The notes below the pieces were generated by a model that worked only from the letters and a program-made list of their open reading frames with translations, did no database searches and was not told the origin of the DNA. A DNA stretch of 64,000 nucleotides. It comes from Xanthobacteraceae bacterium. GTDB lineage: Bacteria > Pseudomonadota > Alphaproteobacteria > Rhizobiales > Xanthobacteraceae. The DNA lies in contig JASHOR010000164.1 of NCBI GenBank assembly GCA_030041005.1, forward strand, positions 1 to 64,000, read 5' to 3'. Positions 60,168 to 64,000 of this stretch are shown piece by piece; position 1 is the stretch's first letter; every line of letters begins with the position of its first letter. The position numbers and the translations under genes are program-made.

Positions 60168-61369
60168 GGCATCGGGGTCACGAGCGCTGCGGTCTGCGCG
60201 TCCTTCGGCCACACCACTTGGTTCTTGCCCTTGATGTATTGCAAGACCACTTGGCTGAACACTGGCGTGCCATCGTCCTGGTAGCGGAAGTTGCCGGCCA
60301 CCGTCTTGAATTCGTGACTGTGGACGTAGGCCTTGAGCGCGCCCTGGTTTAAGGTCTTGGCGCCATCGACTGCCTGCTCTATCACCTGCAGGATCGCGTA
60401 GCCGACGATCGCGTACGTGGGCAGCGTGTCGTCGCCGCGCTTTTTGAAAGCATCGGCGAGTTCCGTGAGGCCAGCATAGCCCTGCGACGGCCACGATATG
60501 GTGGTGCCGATCACGCCATCGGCGGCGCTGCCGAGCTTCGGCCACGCGGACAGCGTCGTCACCTGCGAGCCGCAGGTACAGAAGATCAAAGGCTTGTAGC
60601 CCTGCTGCTTCACGGTCCGCGCCACCTGCAGCGAATCGTTGGGCAGGCCGAGCTCGAGCAGCATGTCAGCATTCGCTTCCTTTGCCTTTTGCACGAGGCC
60701 GGTGAAGTCAGTGGTGTTGGGCGGATATTGCTCGTTCAGCACCACGCTCATGCCAGCGGCCTTGGCAAAGTTGAGCGCGCCACCCACGCCGCCGACGCCA
60801 TCGCGTACCACGATGGGGAACGGATTCTGCGCAGCGAAGATGGCGACGCGCTTCGGCCGCTTGTCCTCGGGCAGGCCCTTGATCAGCTCGAACAGGCCAC
60901 GCGTATAGTCGGGCTCCTGGTAGGTGTAGCTGCCGATGATCGAGCCCTTAGCATGCTTAAAGATGTTGATGCCGACGAAGCCGCCATTGAACAAAAGCTT
61001 CTGATGCGAGAGTACGATCGGCACGATTGCGCCACCGATGAAGGTAGTATAGGGCGCGAGCACCAGATCGACCTGGTCCTGGTCCAGAAGCCTGCTATAG
61101 AGCGACTGCGCCACCGTCGGAGTGCTTTCGTCATTGTAGATGATCATCTTCACAGGACGTCCGAGCAGTCCGCCCTTCTCGTTCACCTCATCAAGCCAGC
61201 GCTGATAGACGACTTTGTAGTCGGCCGACGGCTCCGCAAAGCTACCGGTCAGACCCAGAGTGCCGCCGATGACTATCGGCTGCTGCTGTGCAAGTGCCTC
61301 GCGGCCGATGCCCAAGGTCAGCGTTATCACAGCTAATGCAAATAGCTTGCCTATCATCGCCAATTTCAT
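60164..61369 (-). CDS. ABC transporter substrate-binding protein (Leu/Ile/Val-type)
   Basis: A 401-residue periplasmic protein. The signal peptide (MKLAMIGKLFALAVITLTLGIGREALA) is followed by IVIGGTLGLTGSFAEPSADYKVVYQRWLDEVNEKGGLLGRPVKMIIYNDES, the fold of type I binding proteins of the Liv family; TLPTYAIVGYAILQVIEQAVDGAKTLNQGALKAYV is in the C-terminal lobe. It heads the transporter operon. Neighbouring nitrilase, dehydrogenase and oxidoreductase genes suggest a nitrile, amide or carboxylate ligand rather than a branched-chain amino acid. Confidence 0.9.
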   Translation of the reverse strand: MKLAMIGKLFALAVITLTLGIGREALAQQQPIVIGGTLGLTGSFAEPSADYKVVYQRWLDEVNEKGGLLGRPVKMIIYNDESTPTVAQSLYSRLLDQDQVDLVLAPYTTFIGGAIVPIVLSHQKLLFNGGFVGINIFKHAKGSIIGSYTYQEPDYTRGLFELIKGLPEDKRPKRVAIFAAQNPFPIVVRDGVGGVGGALNFAKAAGMSVVLNEQYPPNTTDFTGLVQKAKEANADMLLELGLPNDSLQVARTVKQQGYKPLIFCTCGSQVTTLSAWPKLGSAADGVIGTTISWPSQGYAGLTELADAFKKRGDDTLPTYAIVGYAILQVIEQAVDGAKTLNQGALKAYVHSHEFKTVAGNFRYQDDGTPVFSQVVLQYIKGKNQVVWPKDAQTAALVTPMP

Positions 61370-61434
61370 GGCTACCTCCCCTTATCGCTGTCGCGTCCCG
61401 TTCCTCTCTGTGCGCTCGCGAGGCACCTCAAGCA

Positions 61435-62307
61435 CTATTCGAGCCCCGCGCGCCGCAACGCGACGCGGGTAATCGCCGACCAGTCCTTGTGCCCATCGCC
61501 ATGGGCAAGCGCATCGAGATAATTGTCACGCAGAACGCTGGCGAAGGGGAGCGGTACGTTCTTCTCTTCGCCCGCGGCGAGCGCCAGCTTGGCGTCCTTG
61601 AGCCCGAGCTTTAGGTCGAAGCCCGGCGGCTCAAATTGGCCATTGCTGATAAGGCCCGCATAAATGCGATAAACCGGCACGTCGAAGACCGAACCGACCA
61701 CCGCATTAAGCACGTCGCCGGATGACATCTTGTAGGCGCGGGCGAGCGCGGCGGCTTCGCCCATCGCCTCGATGATGCAGGCGACCATCAGGTTACCGGC
61801 GATTTTGGCAACACTCGAGTTTGTCGGCTCGGTCCCGAGCCGCCAGGTCTTTCGACCCATGGAGTCGAATAGGGGTTGCACTTTGTCGATCAGCGCCGGA
61901 TCGCCAGCCGCGAGCACGTTGAGATTGCGCTCGGCAGCCATTTCCGGGCGGCCATAAACCGTGGCAGCGATATAGCCGACGCCGTTAGCCTTGTGCGCGG
62001 CGGCAAGCTCGCGCGTACAGTCGAGCGATGCCGTGGCTGTGTTGACGTGAATGGGCGTGCTGCGCCTTCCAAGAAAACCGCTGTCGATGAAGACCGCACG
62101 CATGGCATCGTCGTTCGGCAGCATCGAAATCACGGCTTCGCCGCGAAAGGCGTCTTCGGCGCTGTTGGCGATCTCGGCACCGTCCTTGCGGATACGCTCC
62201 CGCGCCTCCGGTGAAACGTCCCACGCGCGCACGCGATGCCCGGCCTTGAGCAGGTTGCGCGCCATGGCCGTGCCCATTCTGCCAATCCCGATGAAGCCGA
62301 CATCCAT
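61435..62307 (-). CDS. NAD(P)-dependent beta-hydroxyacid dehydrogenase (3-hydroxyisobutyrate dehydrogenase family)
   Basis: A 290-residue dehydrogenase. MDVGFIGIGRMGTAMARNLLKAGHRVRAWDVSPEA is the Rossmann fold; HVNTATASLDCTRELAAAHKANGVGYIAATVYGRPEMA is the substrate loop; TNSSVAKIAGNLMVACIIEAMGEAAALARAY carries the catalytic Lys (VAKIAGN). The ATG at 62307 follows GGAGAGA with 6 bp spacing and is preferred over 62322. It is 65 bp upstream of the transporter operon on the same strand and divergent from the nitrilase gene, with LacI-type palindromes between them. Confidence 0.9.
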   Translation of the reverse strand: MDVGFIGIGRMGTAMARNLLKAGHRVRAWDVSPEARERIRKDGAEIANSAEDAFRGEAVISMLPNDDAMRAVFIDSGFLGRRSTPIHVNTATASLDCTRELAAAHKANGVGYIAATVYGRPEMAAERNLNVLAAGDPALIDKVQPLFDSMGRKTWRLGTEPTNSSVAKIAGNLMVACIIEAMGEAAALARAYKMSSGDVLNAVVGSVFDVPVYRIYAGLISNGQFEPPGFDLKLGLKDAKLALAAGEEKNVPLPFASVLRDNYLDALAHGDGHKDWSAITRVALRRAGLE

Positions 62308-62382
62308 GCTCGTTCTCTCCATTTTTCCGCAGTTTCAGGCGCTGCTTCCGCCGCCCATCCTGGGCAAACGCTAGTCCTTTGC

Positions 62383-62394
62383 GCAAACGTTTGC
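62383..62394. promoter_or_regulatory. LacI-type operator, copy 1 (GCAAACGTTTGC)
   Basis: Perfect 12-bp palindrome with the central AACGTT typical of LacI/GalR-family operators, 76 bp ahead of the dehydrogenase ATG. It shares GCGCAAACGTTTGCA with copy 2. Confidence 0.8.
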
Positions 62395-62516
62395 AAGAAT
62401 TCACGAGTTGGCGGCTGGCCGTGACCGTTTCGTCTTCGGACGAGGCGAAAAAGCATTATAGCACTAAGCATTGTAGCTCTCGTGCGTTTCACGCTTGACA
62501 GGCATGGAGTACACGC

Positions 62517-62528
62517 GCAAACGTTTGC
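62517..62528. promoter_or_regulatory. LacI-type operator, copy 2 (GCAAACGTTTGC)
   Basis: Identical 12-bp palindrome 134 bp from copy 1 and 36 bp ahead of the nitrilase ATG at 62564. Two such sites could allow looping by a tetrameric LacI-type repressor. No repressor gene is within the window. Confidence 0.8.
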
Positions 62529-62563
62529 ATATACGGTGCATTGGCTTTTGCTGTGGAGCAGGA

Positions 62564-63736
62564 ATGGGTGACGTTTACCCGGTGGTGAAGGTTGCTGCGG
62601 TGCAGGCGGCCTCGGTGTTCCTCGATCGTGAGGGTTCAACCGAGAAAGCGTGCGGTCTGATCCGAGAGGCCGGGCGCAGTGGCGCTCAGGTGATCGGCTT
62701 TCCCGAAGGTTTTATCCCAGCGCATCCCATCTGGTATCACCACCATGCCGCGACTGGCGCGCTTGCCAACCGTCTCGCCGTCGCACTGTTCAAGAATGCT
62801 GTGGAGATCCCTGGGCCGGAGATCGACGCACTCTGCTTCGCCGCGCGCGATGCCGGCGCCTATGTCGTGATTGGCGTCTGCGAGAAGTTGCCACGCACGC
62901 TCGGCACCATGTTCAATTCTCAGGTCTTCATCGGTCCCGATGGCAGCTATTTGGGCAAGCATCAGAAGATTATGCCCACCGTCGGCGAGCGTTTGGTGCA
63001 TACGGGAGGCTTCGGTGACACTCTGCACGCCTTCCCGACCAGCTTCGGGCCGATGAGCGGGTTGATCTGTGGGGAGAATTCCAATCCGCTCGCCGTGTTT
63101 GCCATGACTGCTGAGGGCTCACGCATCCACGTGATGAGTTGGCCCAATCATTTTCCGACCAGTGGCGATCCGATGCGTAACCGCGTGAGCATCGACTCAC
63201 AGGCGTTCGCGCAGATGAGCAAAGCCTTCGTGGTCTCCGCCTGCGGTACCGTGGACGAGGACGTAATCCGCAAGCTTGAGCCAAGCCCAAAAGCGGAGTG
63301 CTTCCTGCGCAATCCGGACTGCTGCGGCGGCAGCGTCATCGTCGCGCCGAACAGCCGGATTATCGCCGGGCCCATGGGCAAGGAGGAGGGCATCCTCTAT
63401 GCTGAATGCAACCTTGAGGTCGGCATCAACATGAAGCTGCGGCACGATTTTGCCGGGCACTACAATCGCCCGGACATTTTCCAGCTGCAGGTCAACCGCG
63501 GCACGCCACATATCTACACCGTCGTCGGCGTGGAAGAGCCGCAGACGCTTGGCGGGTCGGCGGACGCGCCGCCGTTGCCGGCAGGTGACCGCCCGGCCGC
63601 GCTGGCGAGTCCGCCGAGGCAGTTGCCAGCGCCAACCCAAGCTTCACTCCCACGCCGCCAGCGTCAGCCGGCCCGCAAAGCGGCAACGCGAAGCAAGAAC
63701 GGAAAAGGTCGGCGCCCCGACCGACCTGTTCCCTGA
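62564..63736 (+). CDS. nitrilase-family carbon-nitrogen hydrolase
   Basis: A 390-residue nitrilase. The catalytic triad is clear: Glu in VIGFPEGFIPAHP, Lys in YLGKHQKIMPTVGERLVHTGG and Cys in MSGLICGENSNPLA. CxEN with the flanking FPEGFIPAHPIWYHHHAA marks nitrilases that act on nitriles (arylaceto- or aliphatic) rather than amidases. The C-terminal 70 residues are Pro/Arg/Ala-rich and look disordered. The ATG at 62564, after GGAGCAGGA, fits; the frame upstream to 62495 includes the operator. Expected reaction: nitrile plus water to carboxylate and ammonia. Confidence 0.88.
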   Translation: MGDVYPVVKVAAVQAASVFLDREGSTEKACGLIREAGRSGAQVIGFPEGFIPAHPIWYHHHAATGALANRLAVALFKNAVEIPGPEIDALCFAARDAGAYVVIGVCEKLPRTLGTMFNSQVFIGPDGSYLGKHQKIMPTVGERLVHTGGFGDTLHAFPTSFGPMSGLICGENSNPLAVFAMTAEGSRIHVMSWPNHFPTSGDPMRNRVSIDSQAFAQMSKAFVVSACGTVDEDVIRKLEPSPKAECFLRNPDCCGGSVIVAPNSRIIAGPMGKEEGILYAECNLEVGINMKLRHDFAGHYNRPDIFQLQVNRGTPHIYTVVGVEEPQTLGGSADAPPLPAGDRPAALASPPRQLPAPTQASLPRRQRQPARKAATRSKNGKGRRPDRPVP

Positions 63737-63750
63737 AACAGGAGAACCCC

Positions 63751-64000
63751 ATGACCAAGCAGCGTATCAGCTACGTGCCGTTGGAAAAGATGGACGACGC
63801 GATGCGCGCAGAGATGGATCGCTGCAGGAGCGAGGGCACGCCGCGTCCAGAGAGTTCAGCGGTGCGCGCGCACGTGCCTGCCTGTTTCTGGTTTTTTGCC
63901 AATTCTTGGCGCGACATTTTTCGCAACGGCATCCTCGACCACGGAATCAAGGAACTGTGTCGGCTCTATGTCTCGCGCTCGGTGCAGTGCGAATATTGTG
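63751..64000 (+). CDS. carboxymuconolactone decarboxylase/AhpD-family protein (3' end outside window)
   Basis: The ATG at 63751, after CAGGAGAA, begins MTKQRISYVPLEKMDDAMRAEM, continuing to GIKELCRLYVSRSVQCEYCG at the window edge. The ELCRLYVSRSVQCEYCG stretch is the helix entering the CxxC/His motif of the AhpD-like fold, used in peroxide defence or decarboxylation. Fourteen bases separate it from the nitrilase stop, so it is probably co-transcribed. The rest of the gene lies beyond the right edge. Confidence 0.72.
   Translation, partial: MTKQRISYVPLEKMDDAMRAEMDRCRSEGTPRPESSAVRAHVPACFWFFANSWRDIFRNGILDHGIKELCRLYVSRSVQCEYC

Noticed and set aside
59430-60545. 371-residue LivG frame as listed
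   Set aside because: The first 126 residues are a shadow of the binding-protein gene; the true start is the ATG at 60167.
1-64000. CRISPR arrays, tRNA genes, complete insertion sequences, riboswitches
   Set aside because: No regularly spaced repeats, cloverleaf-type segments, transposase genes or known riboswitch cores were seen by eye; a covariance-model scan would be needed to exclude them.

Overview
The window is a high-GC chromosomal segment from an alphaproteobacterium of the order Hyphomicrobiales, most likely near Bradyrhizobium, Rhodopseudomonas or a Xanthobacteraceae relative. This is judged from the families present (PAS_5, DUF3775, DUF302, a MASE4 kinase with a FixJ-type regulator, Omp25-type porins, a GroEL paralogue without groES) and from many FNR/FixK-type operators. 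No rRNA, tRNA, CRISPR array or complete insertion sequence was recognised.

Region 1 (about 1 to 39 kb) is an accessory island of stress, carbon-storage, macromolecule-repair and nucleotide genes. At least nineteen sites of the form TTGAT-N4-ATCAA, or close variants, sit almost only in intergenic gaps. Many lie where a class II FNR/FixK activator would place the transcription start just ahead of a gene. The cargo includes a GroEL paralogue, FtsH, ornithine decarboxylase, PRPP synthetase, a COG2187 kinase, a GH65 disaccharide phosphorylase with a beta-phosphoglucomutase-like HAD, PEP synthase, a PfkB kinase, several universal stress proteins, a CapA-like protein, a phosphoribosyltransferase with an alpha/beta hydrolase, archease and RtcB, a PhaC-like hydrolase, a CBS protein, a VIT-type metal transporter and an ABC transporter. 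As I recall it, this list overlaps strikingly with the Mycobacterium tuberculosis DosR hypoxia/dormancy regulon, but here it sits under FNR-type boxes.

The same island is visibly eroding. The ATP-dependent DNA ligase is truncated and fused to a DUF2267 remnant. A Lon-like protease is cut after its N-terminus. Both DUF2267 copies are frameshifted at the same codon. CapA, PAS_5, CBS, one USP, a USP-like protein and a small membrane protein carry frameshifts or an internal stop. A CheB-CheR fusion loses nearly all of its CheR half. Some boxes now lack a gene. Core enzymes (GroEL, FtsH, RtcB, PpsA, GH65, ornithine decarboxylase) stay intact. A site-specific integrase remnant and an outer-membrane beta-barrel remnant mark the right edge (38.9 to 39.5 kb).

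Region 2 (39.6 to 48.6 kb) holds a TerB-like protein, a MASE4 histidine kinase with a FixJ-like regulator, a Crp-family regulator, a two-barrel outer-membrane protein (Omp25-like plus BcsS-like) preceded by a decayed duplicate of its own 5' region, and an orphan LuxR-type regulator.

Region 3 (48.6 to 54.9 kb) is a compact locus: phosphopantetheinyl transferase, a 1341-residue Pls/PosA-type NRPS-like protein (A-T-membrane/beta-helix) whose adenylation pocket resembles a lysine code, an M23-like periplasmic protein starting right at its stop codon, and an HdeA-like acid-stress protein. A cationic amino-acid polymer or conjugate is a reasonable hypothesis.

Region 4 (55.1 to 64.0 kb) looks catabolic: a GMC oxidoreductase, a branched-chain-amino-acid-type ABC transporter, a beta-hydroxyacid dehydrogenase, a nitrilase and the start of an AhpD/CMD-family gene. 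The divergent promoter in the middle carries two identical LacI-type palindromes 134 bp apart.
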